Below are positions 12,101 to 23,182 of a stretch of DNA of 64,000 bases, piece after piece. Position numbers and translations under genes: made by a program. Source of the stretch: Gonatopus flavifemur (taxonomy: Eukaryota > Arthropoda > Insecta > Hymenoptera > Dryinidae). The stretch is from the NCBI GenBank assembly GCA_018340375.1, contig JAFFJZ010000004.1:49640001-49704000 (forward strand). Direction: 5' to 3'. The notes beneath the pieces were generated by a model. It searched no databases. It was not told where the DNA came from and saw nothing but the letters and a program-made list of their open reading frames with translations. Within the stretch, counting starts at the first letter, position 1; every line of letters begins with the position of its first letter.

Positions 12101-14392
12101 CACGCCGTGATGAGGTACGTAATGCGTATTCAACTCATTTGGACTTTCTTCGATTTTAGACATATGCCCTAAATTTTCATACTGATTCATGAAATCCCTG
12201 TACTGTTTTGCCAAGCTGTTGTTCGATCGCAATCGTTCTTCTAAAGCAAGAAATCTTCTCAATGCATTTTCCCTCGAATCACCCGAAGACTCCACCGGTT
12301 TCTTGAAAGGTATGAATACGGTGAATCGCCCTTCGTCATTTCTACGGGTTGTTTGCTGGAAATGTGTTTCACATTCCCTTTCCTCTTGTGATAATTGTTT
12401 GGAAACATTACAATTTTCGATTTCCCAAAATCTCGTAATATCACGGTGAAGATCGACAATGCTCAAATTGCACACTCTTTTTTGTGGTCCCATATCGGGA
12501 TGAAATATTCTACCTGATACCACGTAGCCTAATTTTGTTTTGTGTAAATACGGAATCTTGATATCATTTATACATAGAAGGTCCCAAAATACATCCACAC
12601 CCAGCAACATGTCGATTTTCTTGGGTTTGTGGAATTCTGGGTCCGCCAAAGGTAAGTTATCTGGTATGTTCAATGAATGTAGATCTATTCGCGTATTTGG
12701 TAGATTTTCCGTAATCTGTGGCAAAATTAAGAAAGATAGTGTTAATTGTACTGAGGTATGTTTAGATCGAACCCTCGCAGTTGCAGCTTCTATGATCCGA
12801 GTTTCTGTTCGATTTATACCGGTAATCGGTATCCGTACACGCCTAGTATCAATATTCAATCGACTGCACATCTCAGCTGTGAGGAAGTTAGATTGCGAAC
12901 CCGAATCTAATAGTACCGTACAATCGTGCGATATACCATTCCTGTCAAAAACTTGAATTATTGCAGTGGGCAAAACTTGTTGGAAATTTGAAGAATCTAT
13001 GGTATTGCTAGATAAAGTGGCAGCTGGGTGTAATTGAGAGTTTGAACAAGGTTGTGAATCCTGTGAAATTTCGCTTGAATTGACCCCTTGTTGAGGTTCA
13101 TTTATATGAAGCAACGTATTATGCGATTTGGAACATTTACGACACCGACTAGATTTACATTCATTGCTAATATGCCCTGGTCGTAAACAATTCAAACAAA
13201 GCTTGTGAGTTTTGATTTCATTGATGCGAGACTGAATCGGTAAATCGAGAAACCTTTGACAAGAATAAATAAGATGCGATTGATCACAAATAGGGCATTT
13301 GTGTTGCCTTACGTTACTGCGAGCTAGACTTGACACCCTATTATGTGGCTTGGCATTCCCATACGAATGATGTGATTGTTGGCTCGATCCTTTCGGCTGT
13401 TTATCAATTTTTTCTAATAATTGACACCTTTGTTCTATGAAATCCAACATTTCAGTTTGTGTTGGTAAGTTTTCGCGCTTCACAGCTTGTGATTCCCATT
13501 CCTTCTTTGTGTTGGGATCAAATTTATCCGTCACAATATATATTAATAAACTATCCCACGATTCAGTGGGCTGACCCATTGATTTGAGTGCTCGTAAATG
13601 ATTTTGCGTAGTATCTAATAATTGTCTGAGGAATGAATATGATTCTTTAAATATTTTAGGAAATTCCATGATACCCTTAACGTGATTATGAACCATTAGC
13701 TGACTATTACGATATCTTTTTTCTAATAACGCCCATGCTGCCTCGTAATTTATAGCAGAAGTTTCTAAATTTTGAATCACCTTTGCAGCTTCACCGCTCA
13801 ACGTGCTACGTAAATAGTGGAATTTTTGTATTGCTGACAAAGCATCATTTGTGTGTATAATGGAGTTAAAGGTATCGTGGAATACTGTCCATTTTTCATA
13901 CGAACCATCAAATTGCGGTAACTTCAATACCGGTAATTTGATATTAGTTTCCTCGTGATCATTGCGATTCACGTTAGCAGGATGAATATTACCGTGACGA
14001 GGATATCTGTTACGAGCGGATCCTCTTCTAGAAGTTTCAGAACTACTGTTTGATTGGTTATCTAATTCCTGTTGCCGTAAATTTTTCAACATTCCCTTTG
14101 CCTCAGCCGTAATTGCAAAATAATTATTCTCGAATTCCTCTCGATCATTAAATTGTGCTTGTTCATTGTCTTCAATCAAGCTCTCGATTTCGCCTTGCAT
14201 ATTTTGATATTCATGAAAAACTTCCTCAACCTTGTCGACGCGTTGCTCCAACTGAATTATTTCAGCGTCTGTTATTGGCGCGTCTACTTCTACTTTTCTT
14301 TTGACTTTTTCTACGTAATTTTTAAAAACTGTCAAACGCAACTTTATTGAAGCTCGCTTGCGAATCAACGTTTTCAACTCTACTTGACTCAT
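9128..14392 (-). pseudogene. BEL/Pao gag-pol polyprotein, one in-frame stop
   Basis: The frame opens at ATG 14392 and runs 1489 codons to TGA 9920-9922; the same frame then continues to 9128 (about 263 more codons). N-terminal coiled, charged segment (~1-110); DUF1759-like gag (~150-300); three zinc-knuckle-like CxxC groups (~360-430, e.g. CLNCLRPGH); DUF1758-like aspartic protease with LLDSGSQSNF (~499); reverse transcriptase with YVDDLL (~897); RNase H with GFSDAS (~1075); integrase H2C2 zinc binding (~1384-1420) then GVDYAGPF (~1454). After the stop come the remaining integrase core (SDNGSNF, then PHFGGLWEAG) and a DUF5641-like tail. The stop falls between the first and second acidic positions of the integrase core. 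It has no other break that I could see. Readthrough or a separate young mutation are both possible. Confidence 0.9.
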
Positions 14393-15170
14393 TTTATATA
14401 AATCTAATTTCGAACTCTCGTAATAAAATTTATCATGAATTGAAAATACTCAAATAAACATATAACGAGTTCGATACTATTACGGCTTTTGATAAATACA
14501 ACAACGTTTATTTACTCCATTGTGAATTGGTTATTTCTTACAAATTCAACCGAAAATCCGCTGGTGCAAATACCTGAACAGAAACATGCAAAAAGGAACA
14601 CACTCACGCCCTTTGTGTCGCGACCTCCTTCTATTTGATGCGTCGTTCCGTTTGTGGTCGGCTTCTTGCTGTCTCGCTGTTGCTATGCGTGCGATGATTG
14701 GTCGCCGTTCGGTATTTCGCTGTAATGGCCGCCGCGTCCTCCGCCGCACCAAATGAAGGAGTCTTTTCCTTTATGCTGTTCGTCACTGCTAGAATTCACC
14801 GCCGAATTCGTTTTTGCACGAAATTATTTTTCGTTTTTTGGTTAACGAATGCTTATTCGTTTCACTGAGTATATTTGTTTCAGACGCACTATTTCTGATC
14901 GTTTTGTTAACGATATCACTGCACGGTTCGTTCTGTTACTTGAATGTTTGTAGCACCAACAATGCTTATGTTTGAATGCGTAAAGATAATTGAACTCGTG
15001 TCATTCAATATTCGTATTGATCACTATTGTGACTTCACTCTTGATTTGTGAATGTACGATTTTTAATTGATTATCGATTGACATCGATCGACTTCAATTT
15101 TGTGTTTTCACTTTCGCGAATGTAACGAAAGAACGAAATGTCTCTTGACTATAAATGATGTCTGATTTCA

Positions 15171-15188
15171 ATCCGGTTGATTGGACCA
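15171..15188 (-). other. Candidate BEL primer-binding site
   Basis: Three bases inside the 5' LTR, the element strand reads TGGTCCAATCAACCGGAT, starting with the TGG expected for pairing to a tRNA 3' CCA. I cannot name the tRNA. Confidence 0.5.
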
Positions 15189-15191
15189 TTT

Positions 15192-15407
15192 TGTTCGCGT
15201 GTGAACTTGAGTAAAAAATGCAACAACTTGTTTAAATTGTGTTTATTCAGCATCGAGCTGTCTACGATATAAAAGGTGGACTGTATGTGAGCCTGGTCTG
15301 GCGTTGATGGCGTCTCACACGCGACTGTCTGATTCTCCCACCCATTCATCACAAGACCCGAGTAATTCTAACCGTTCACAGATGGCGGCACCATATATGC
15401 CTCAACA
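15192..15407 (-). repeat. BEL 5' LTR
   Basis: Identical partner of the 8626-8841 LTR. It would supply the promoter for the minus-strand element. The ACAAC duplication follows at 15408-15412. Confidence 0.95.
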
Positions 15408-15517
15408 ACAACAATAATACATATACATGAGAGATTAATGAAGGTAAGTCAAATCGACCTTTGTTTTGATGTTGATCAAGAAACTTCACGAAAACAAAAC
15501 ATTGGATGTTTCCAACA

Positions 15518-15753
15518 GTAAGGTGACAGGCCCCATTAATGAACACCTTAACCCCCATTAGCGAACAATCGTTTATCTATTATATCTTCCCTATGGCATA
15601 TGATTCTGAATTTATTTACATAACAGCGGTTGATTTAGTATCCAGTCAGTCATGCTTTGATGAAATTAAAGCACTAAATGATAAGTACTATGAATCAAAA
15701 ACTAAAACGTTCATTAAAGGGGTCGCGTTCGTAAATGGGGTCATCCACCTTAC
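15518..15753. repeat. Short TIR element, GTAAGGTG ends
   Basis: Left end GTAAGGTGACAGGCCCCATT pairs with right end AATGGGGTCATCCACCTTAC; inner CGAAC/GTTCG blocks continue the pairing. It lies directly beside the next MITE, so its right flank is hidden. The open frame starting 15539 lies inside and has no recognisable protein. Confidence 0.5.
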
Positions 15754-15760
15754 GTGCGTA

Positions 15761-15984
15761 CAGTGCTCGCCAAATCCGAGGCATACACCGTTTCTGCCCC
15801 TTCCATCGAGCTACTCTCCTTTCCCCCAACCGAACCATGCGAATCAAGTCGGGTGAGCAAGAGAGAGGATAAATTACTTTCTCTCTTGCTCACCCGATTT
15901 GATTCACATGGTTCGGTTGGGGGAAAGGAGAGTAGCTCGATGGAAGGGGCAGAAACGGTGTATGCCTCGAATCTCACAGCACTG
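15761..15984. repeat. Palindromic hAT-like MITE with 8-bp TSD
   Basis: Ends CAGTGCTCGCC and its partner CACAGCACTG are bordered by the perfect 8-bp direct repeat CGTGCGTA (15753-15760 and 15985-15992). The arms (~100 bp each) include AGCTACTCTCCTTTCCCCCA mirrored at the right. Eight-base duplication and CAGTG ends fit hAT. Related in end sequence to the copy at 26241-26445. Confidence 0.8.
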
Positions 15985-15992
15985 CGTGCGTA

Positions 15993-16838
15993 TTGTGCAC
16001 ATTGCGCGGAGCGGTGCTCATTAATTCAAAATTCTTATTCTCTAGACCAATGAAATAAGAGCATGAAATGATAATCGATATACGTTGAAATATTTGCTGG
16101 GATCATTGCAAAAATTGAATATTCAATTCAAAAGAAGGGAAACCCCTGTGTTTTGATTAAGAAAATTCAGTTTAAATTAATAATCTGGTCGAAAATAATG
16201 TTCGATGATTTGCTAAAAATAGTCATACATATGTAAAACATAAACAAATATCTATACACAGCCCACTCGTAATAATCATCCTTTTTTCTCAGCGTCCATT
16301 TGATCATGCGCGGAAGTAAAAGATAGACAGGTAGGTGGTTGCTAGGCAAACAACATTTGAACAACATAGCAAAGAAAATTCAGAAATATATAACACATAC
16401 AGTATAAACAGTTCGAATCTTCCAGTTAATGGACTCACGCGCGAAAGCATAATTAACCAATTTTCAAGAGTCCCTTCCATTAATCATTTAATTTGCCAAT
16501 CATGACCAATGACAACTTCCGAAACAATTCGTGTCACATGACTCAAATTTTTGCGGCAGTGTATTGTTTTCATTTCGTGCGCGTGTAACCGGTACGAACG
16601 GTACGTTCCCTCATGTGCATCATTTTCAACACCAACATTTTTCATATGAAAACGATTTGATTTGATGAAGTGGATAAGCGAAAAAAGTGGGTGAAGTGAA
16701 TATTATATATTCCACTGGTGAAGTACGGATTTTACATTCGTATTTTTGATAGGTACGTTGTAGGAAACCATTAATGGAAACGATTTTCAATCCAATTGCA
16801 ACAAGGTGAAGAAATTGTGAACATTCAGTCGACGCAAA
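15993..16838. other. Putative upstream region, no gene
   Basis: No exon supported. This precedes the ATG at 16839 and may hold the promoter and 5' leader of that gene; no motif is convincing. Confidence 0.35.
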
Positions 16839-17016
16839 ATGTTCGCACTTGTCAAATATACGAAATCATGTCGAAATGAAGGGAAAAGACATTCAAGTAC
16901 GGGAGTGATTTCTGTGGATAAAATCAAAAATCTTGATTCTGCAAAAATCGATCATAAAATATTTCGCGTCCAATGTGGGAAGTCAACATGTACTGCAACT
17001 GCTGGTCTGATCGGTG
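16839..17016 (+). CDS. Possible first coding exon, unknown protein
   Basis: ATG at 16839 opens 59 codons and one extra base, ending at a strong donor GTAAGTAT (17017). The peptide begins MFALVKYTKSCRNEGKR and contains a Cys pair (CGKSTC). Starts of the form MFALVKY/MFAVVEF are common at the N-terminus of insect BEN-domain and DUF4806 proteins, so this may be the first exon of such a gene; that is inference. The following intron is occupied by a TTAA-flanked element and other repeats. A direct join to the exon near 19366 does not keep frame with any acceptor I can see, so either an exon is missing or these belong to different genes. Confidence 0.45.
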
Positions 17017-17286
17017 GTAAGTATATTTCAAATATTATTTCGAAAGATCTAGAAAGTTACTCCAATATTGTTTTCATATGAACTGAATATGAGGATAAAT
17101 ATCAACTCTCCGTATAATAGGACCTAATCAATTTTTGAACTATAGTATTGATAATTAGTGTTGACTTGAAAATTGTTGTCAAAAGCGTATATCATATCTG
17201 TTCATATAACTCGTCGACCGATTTTCAGGATACATATACATTGGAAACTTTTTTTATATGTCGATAAATGCCTTTGATTCGTTTAA

Positions 17287-18002
17287 GGGGTCTGTCTAGT
17301 AACTCACCTTTGGAAAATCGTTTTGGTTTCGTTTGGAAAAAGATTGGGAGAAAGTCAACTCTCCGAACAATCTGGAGGAATTTTGTACGGTCCAGGCATC
17401 GCTGACTAGGCGTGAGTAAGTTTTTCTTAAGAATTTCATGTAAAAAAAACTTCAAACGCGTTATTCTCGGAACAACGTTTTTACTCGCCTTGTTGATGGA
17501 ATTTTCGAAACTACTCGACCGATCCTTATGGAATTTGAAACACATATTCTTTGAACCTATCGCTATGTCCCCTATGAATTTTTTCCAAAAATTTTGGATT
17601 TTATTTTATTTTTTTTCAAAAATCGGCGAAAAAAAACGGTTTTTTGAAATTTTTTTGTTTTTTCTTTACCATTTTTTTATTTTTTGAAATAATTGGATAA
17701 AATTCATAGGGGACATAGCTATTGTCATACCAAACCTGAAGCACTTTGATTTTTTTGTTTCAGACAACACAGCTCCGAGATTTTATCAACCAGGCGGACC
17801 TACCTACTTTTCGAGGTGTTGCGTTTGGCTGACGTTTTTGGTCATAATACATGTATAAAATAAAAGAAAAAAGTTTTTTTTATGTATTTCAAGAGTGTAT
17901 TCACTAAGCCTAATAACTTTGATATCATTCCCTTTATCCAGTATCCCAAGGGATAATCACGAGAATCGCGTTTTTTTCGGCGCGAGCTACTAGACAGACC
18001 CC
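17287..18002. mobile_element. TTAA-flanked non-autonomous element (piggyBac-like TSD)
   Basis: Ends GGGGTCTGTCTAGTAACTC and GAGCTACTAGACAGACCCC form inverted repeats, each abutting TTAA (17283-17286 and 18003-18006). TTAA duplication is the signature of the piggyBac superfamily. The 716-bp interior is AT-rich with a palindromic core (CCTATGAATTTT at ~17570 and AAAATTCATAGG at ~17698) and no transposase. It sits between two candidate exons, so it is probably intronic. Confidence 0.75.
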
Positions 18003-18609
18003 TTAATAAACCCAAAAAAATGGCGTGATAGCTATTTGCTGCTGTACTAGGCCAAGAAGTGAACTCAATTCTTGTTGCAAATGAGATTATTGTACCATTT
18101 AATTCAGGAAATTTCTCAGAATCATATGACATAGAACAATAATTTCCAAGAAAAATTGAGTTAACCATCTTTTTACCTGGTACAGCAATTTGGAAAAAGG
18201 TTCGCTCACGTTGTTCTAATTTCAAAAAATTTCGAATGATTCATCAAAACAAATTTGTTATCAAATATGCTAATAATTTATCATACATATTCTTACTTTG
18301 CATAGATAATTCAATCAGCATTGGTTACTGGAAGATATTGAATTTTCAGCATTGTCATTAGTTTCGTACAAGGTTTTGCAAGATTTTATCACATTCTATT
18401 TCCTACATTTATTGACTGTTGCAGAGAGTTTCACATAAAAAGCTTATTTGATATGGTTATCAATCATTGAGTTTGTTCAGCTGTATCATTTTTATAACCT
18501 TGTTCCACAGATTATCAATTATTCTGCACTTTGAAAAACATTTCCTGTAGAATACCTATATCAAGAGTGGAGAATCACAGTTACTACAGTTATCACAGTT
18601 TGTCATAAA

Positions 18610-18731
18610 TAGCGTTTTCCATTCGTTGCACTGAGTGCGCACTGGCATATTCTCATCTTTCTCGAACTTGTGCCAGAATGAAGGATGGGAATATCCTAGT
18701 GCACACTCAGTGCAATGAATGGAAAACGCTA
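18610..18731. repeat. 122-bp palindromic MITE
   Basis: TAGCGTTTTCCATTCGTTGC at the left mirrors GCAATGAATGGAAAACGCTA at the right, and the pairing continues inward (CACTGAGTGCGCACT / AGTGCACACTCAGTG). Confidence 0.7.
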
Positions 18732-19365
18732 AAAATCAGTACTCAGCGCAGGAAAAATACATTTCAGTCATTAAAGTCCTATGCTAAGGTTCTACGCTAA
18801 CATTGAGCATGAGACTTTTACAAGTGAAATGTATTCATTTTGCACAGGAAGTAGCAATTTCACAATAAACTATGATTTTCCATTTTTGATGTAGGTAATC
18901 TACAAAAATGTTTTTTTCAGTGTGTAGAACTCTTTCAAGATGGTTTTCATTCGGATTTTTGAATACTATGCATATGTGTATACATTTAATCAATCTATGA
19001 AATGATAGGAAATTGCCTGATTCTTCATAAATCCTTGTAGAAGTAAATTCTTCAAAAATGTATAATAAGCACTCATAGTAGACTATTGTCGAATTTTATG
19101 AGATCTGATGATATAAGAATTTATAAAGAATCATTAGAATCATTTCGTATGTTCTCATAAATCCGTTGCAGGGTTCTTGTTGCCAATTTCATAATTCCTC
19201 ATAAAAAAATATTACATTGTAGATTTCATTCTAAATATTTACTCCGTTGAAAAAATCTCATAGAGGTCAAAATATCGCTATAGAAACCCATATATTCTCA
19301 TAAGATTAACAAATTGAAGATGAAGGACAAAAAAATCTAATATAAAACTGAAGGACGAGAGAAAA

Positions 19366-20284
19366 ATGAATCCTCAAATCCAAGCTAATAAACGAAGCAA
19401 ATGTAGCGAAACCGAGGACAACATTGCTGAAGCGAGTGAAGAAAAAGATGAAAATAGAGAAGAAATCTTGAGTGAAAAAAGTCAAAACAAAGATGAAATA
19501 CAACATGGAATACGAGATGAGAAGAATAAACAAAAATCGAACGTCATTGGAATTAAAATCTTGAAAAATAATGGAAAGCTCGCTGATAAAATGATCACAA
19601 CTGACCGTCAAAAAGAATCAAGTGATGGAAAAGAAGAAAGTTGTATCGAGGTACGTAACTACATACACATTGTTTAAGGGGTTATACGCAGCAGCACCGT
19701 AACTAGGGTAGAGCCAATGGGGTCTGCGCTCGGGGGGTATCTTGGGAGCTGCAAAATCAGAGACCAGACTCTTTTTTTTTTTAGATATTCGGACAATTAT
19801 TTAAGAATCCCTGACAAATCCATTGCTATTTGGGTACTATGATATGTTCAAGGGCACAAAAATTCCTAGTTACGGCTCTGATACACAGTAAGGATTTTCA
19901 AAGAATGGATTTCTTTTTTATTCTATTTTCGTAATGTACACATATTTAAGTACACACAGAAACTTTCAAGTCGATCCGATAAATATTTTCAAAGTTACAC
20001 GGACACGTATAAAGAATTTTTAATTGTAAAATGAGCTTTTGAAATTTGTAGTAAAAATATTCTCATTTATAACGAGTTCTGTAACGCTTGATAGCCAAAA
20101 ACTAAACGCTTGCAAGTACCTCATAAGGTTTAAATGAGATACTTGCAAGCACTACAAAACTCGTTATTGATTAGAACATTACATGGAATACTTCAATGGT
20201 AAAATGATAAACGTTTGTTATTAACATGAATCAGGATTTATCCTGCAGGTATCTGAATCTGAGGGCTCCGAGGATTCCGAATGA
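19366..20284 (+). CDS. Acidic/lysine-rich C-terminal exons, unknown protein
   Basis: An open segment from about 19366 to 19650 (95 codons, rich in E, K, D, N and Q) ends at donor GTACGT (19651). A short terminal exon 20249-20284 follows after TCCTGCAG and reads VSESEGSEDSE then TGA, in phase 0. The resulting C-terminus is strongly acidic and Ser-rich, typical of a disordered nuclear protein tail. The intron is 598 bp. The true 5' boundary of the first segment is unclear: a stop lies just upstream near 19320, and no pyrimidine-rich acceptor stands out. It could be the 3' end of the gene beginning at 16839. Confidence 0.4.
20069..20167. repeat. 99-bp MITE in intron
   Basis: ATAACGAGTTCTGTAACGCTTG-like left end pairs with CAAGCACTACAAAACTCGTTAT-like right end; the centre AAGTACCTCATAAGG / AATGAGATACTT is also palindromic. 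It lies within the 598-bp intron ending at 20248. Confidence 0.6.
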
Positions 20285-21155
20285 GGGAGGCCAGTGCTTT
20301 ACATATGTAATAAGGTTTTTAAAAAAAAATACAAATTTCATTTTCATTTTGTAAATTGAATTCTGAGGTTTATTTTGTGCCTTGTAGCACACAAGTTAGG
20401 CATGTAGGTTTCACAGATTATCAATAGGATAATTTTATTCTCAAAATTATTTTGTAAATGAACATATATTCTTGTGCGTGACACACATATTATAGATCGG
20501 CGAGCAAGATGTGTGTTGGATAAATCAATCGAAACATTTTGTTTCCTTATTTTTTCTCAATGAAAATATATTTCAATTCATGTTCGATGTCTTATAAATC
20601 AATGGAAACGTTTTCTGTGTATTGTTTTCATTGAAGTATTATTTGAATTAATGTGATACTGTAAAGACTGTGATGCTCTATCGATAAGGAATGAAAAAAA
20701 TACGATCTAATTATCCAATGCAATCATTGGTATTCATTTGATATTCATACTCAAATGCGCGTCCTGGTTTCGAGTTTTTCTTGTTTGAAATTGTTTTGAT
20801 TTGAGGTGAGCTCCAGCATTTGGTGACTTGAAAAGTCGGGGCACTTGGAGTGTTCCATATTCGAATTGAATTTACTATATAAATAGAGCACCTAAAATTC
20901 TTTTTGAACTACATTGATAGATGCATCAATAAATGTTTCAATCATAGAAATATCGCGAAGAATTTTTTGCCCGGAAATATTGAAAATAATACATAATGCG
21001 TATGTTCGTAAAATATCTTTTCATGGCCTAAATTACAAGTAACATGAAATTATCATAATTTTCGATGTTTTTTTAGTCGATGACCTATGTTTTTCTTCCA
21101 TCCATTCGAATGTGCTCGAAAAGAATCTGTAAGTTTTGAGATTTTTCGTTAAAGA
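20285..21155. other. AT-rich intergenic, nothing recognised
   Basis: No coding exon, RNA gene or clear repeat boundary was found between the stop at 20284 and the MITE at 21156. Confidence 0.4.
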
Positions 21156-21352
21156 GACACTAGCGGCGTGGCAGCAGCCACATTGTTTATGACAAACTAC
21201 GGTCAAACACCTCAATTAAATCACAATATCGCTCTGTACAGCATTTCTATTGGAATCAGAGAAGTGCTGTACAGAGCGATATTTTGATTCAATCGAAACT
21301 TTTGCTGGTAGTTCGTCATAAACGATTTGGCTGTTGTTACGCCGCTAGTATC
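21156..21352. repeat. MITE, TACTAGCGGCG family, copy 2
   Basis: Same ends and length as 4154-4351 (CACTAGCGGCGTGGCAGCAG ... ACGCCGCTAGTATC). The centre pairs too: AATATCGCTCTGTACAGCA with TGCTGTACAGAGCGATATT. Confidence 0.75.
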
Positions 21353-21610
21353 ACCTCAAGATCTTATTTTTTATATTCTCGAAAATCGTTTCTAAGATTA
21401 ATAATCCCATAAGATATCATGTTGGAAGTCAAATTTTCAACCTTTTATCACTGGATAATATTGTCGTTAGCGTACCTATTTCTTCACGGCAATCAATTTT
21501 TGAGTACCTCAACTATACTATATTTGATTTTTATCAAGTTATGATTTTTTATTCAAAGTCGCTGGTGCCACCTTAATGTTCAGTGAGTTATTTTGGATAT
21601 GGATGAAGAA

Positions 21611-21779
21611 CACTGGCACAACAACTATAATTACTTCTCTGTCTCTTTCTCCGTCCATTCACATGTGCGAGTTACTAAAGAATGGAGAGAAGGTCCAAAG
21701 CACCCCTTTTCCTTCCTTCACTAACTCACACGTTGAATGCACGAAGAGGAAGATAGAGAAGATAGTTGTTGCGCCAGTG
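21611..21779. repeat. MITE with near-perfect 8-bp TSD
   Basis: Ends CACTGGCACAACAACTAT and ATAGTTGTTGCGCCAGTG form inverted repeats. Flanking octamers are ATGAAGAA (21603-21610) and ATGAAGCA (21780-21787), seven of eight matching. The duplication size suggests hAT. The frame starting 21576 overlaps this element and is not a gene. Confidence 0.7.
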
Positions 21780-22264
21780 ATGAAGCATTCATCACAAAAC
21801 CTGCATAGGTGAATACAATACCGACTTTATCAGGTTTTTAATGTCACAATCTCGAATCTACAAATTATTCGGATGTGACTGAACCGAAATGCAAAATGAA
21901 GTTCACAAACAATCTTTTGGCTATTTGAGGGGTTTCCGGCTCCTCATTCAAGTCTCAACATGGAATTCCCATCGATACGAAATTATTTCTACAGATCACT
22001 AGAAAATAAATAGCGATTGTCAAATCATATCTGTTCGGTTGAATGCTTTTTCGACTAAAAGATCCCCTTCAGGATCCACATTTAGCCGGATGCGCAAAAT
22101 CACAAAATCCGCGTTGGCGCCCAAATACTACATGAATACAGGTGCAGGTCTATCCAGATTTCAATTGAAATTCCAACGAGTATCTAATTCTGAAACCAGA
22201 ATAAGATTAGTATTGAACCAGTTGAAGAATCGCCGCAGGACCTGTGTACGCGCCCTTGGTGGAA

Positions 22265-22540
22265 CCCATACAAGCAAGAATTTTGCTTTGTCTAAAAGAT
22301 TTCTTTGAGATGTCTGAAAGATCTCTTATGCAACAGTTTTCACTGTCTTCAAGATGTCTCTGTTTCAGAAATAAATCTTTGTTAATATCTTTGTTCAGAA
22401 GATATCTTTAGATCTCTCTTAGATGTCTTTTGGATTTCTTAAACAAAGACATCTCAAAGACAGTGAAAACTGTTGCATAAGGAATCTTTTAGACATCTAA
22501 AAGAAATCTTTGAGACAAAGCAAAATTTTTGCTGTATGGG
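22265..22540. repeat. Fold-back element, CCCATACA ends
   Basis: Left end CCCATACAAGCAAGAATTTT pairs with right end AAAATTTTTGCTGTATGGG; inner arms TTTGCTTTGTCT and AGACAAAGCAAA and the CAGTTTTCACTGTCTT block are also mirrored. The interior is full of AGATGTCT-type motifs, as at 30.1-30.4 kb. Confidence 0.65.
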
Positions 22541-22594
22541 AAATTCCAATTTCGAGAGTTTTTCAGAGATTCTCAGAAATTCTCAGAGAAATAT

Positions 22595-23105
22595 TTCCAC
22601 CAGGGGCCCGGATAGAGGCTCGAGTGTATCCGGGTTTCATTCAAGATTTCGACCGATATTTGGTACTGGAACCCGGATAGGATCCGGATTGAACCGGATG
22701 AGAATTTACCGCAAAATGCGTATACGCGCCCGGATGCACCCGGATAGAGTACCGAGTGTATCGGAATCCATCCGGTTTCTAATCCGAGTTTCATCCGGAA
22801 TTTCGACCGATAATTCGTACTCAAACCCGGATAGGGTCCGGATCGAACCGAATGACGAATCACTGCAAAACCCGTATCAGTGCCCGTATACATCCGGATA
22901 GAGTTCCGAGTGTATTGGAATCCACTCGGTTTCTAGTCCGGGTTTAATCCGGGATTTTGACCGATATTTCGTACCCGAACCCGGATAGGATCCGGATCAA
23001 ACCGGATGACAAATCACCGCAAAACCCGTATCAGCGCCCGTATACACCCGGATAGAGTCCCGAGTGTTCCGGGTTTTCATCCAGATTCCATCCGGTTTTT
23101 CTACC
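22595..23105. repeat. 154-bp-period tandem repeat
   Basis: The landmark CGGATAGAG recurs at 22609, 22741, 22895 and 23049, giving spacings of 132, 154 and 154. The unit is rich in CCGG and CCCGGATAGG. About 3.3 units are present; the first spacing is 22 bp short, so that unit carries a deletion. Base composition is much more GC-rich than the flanks. Confidence 0.85.
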
Positions 23106-23182
23106 AGGGAGATTATATGAATAATTTCAAGTGAAAATGAAATACCTGGTTCATTTTGAAGTGATTCACTCACAAAGCTTGG

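Larger units (their letters stand above)
8626..15407 (-). mobile_element. BEL/Pao LTR retrotransposon, complete
   Basis: A 6.8-kb element lies on the minus strand, bounded by 216-bp LTRs (8626-8841 and 15192-15407) and flanked by the 5-bp direct repeat ACAAC (8621-8625 and 15408-15412). Five-base duplications are typical of BEL/Pao. A polyprotein frame fills the interior, with BEL-specific domain order: DUF1759-like gag, zinc knuckles, DUF1758-like protease, reverse transcriptase, RNase H, integrase, C-terminal DUF5641-like region. The two LTRs read as identical by eye, so insertion appears recent. One in-frame TGA at 9920-9922 divides the polyprotein. The region from 14393 to 15191 is the 5' untranslated leader. 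Confidence 0.95.

Noticed and set aside
10902..12956. Plus-strand frames at 10902, 11565, 12189 and 12540
   Set aside because: Antisense shadows of the BEL polyprotein.
14546..14752. Arg-rich frame in the BEL leader
   Set aside because: Lies in the untranslated leader, no relation to known BEL proteins, probably composition.
15754..16053. Mirror-image frames on both strands at 15.75-16.05 kb
   Set aside because: Both come from the palindromic MITE 15761-15984.
22473..22901. 142-codon plus and 106-codon minus frames
   Set aside because: They read through the 154-bp tandem repeat; Arg/Ser/Pro-rich by composition only.
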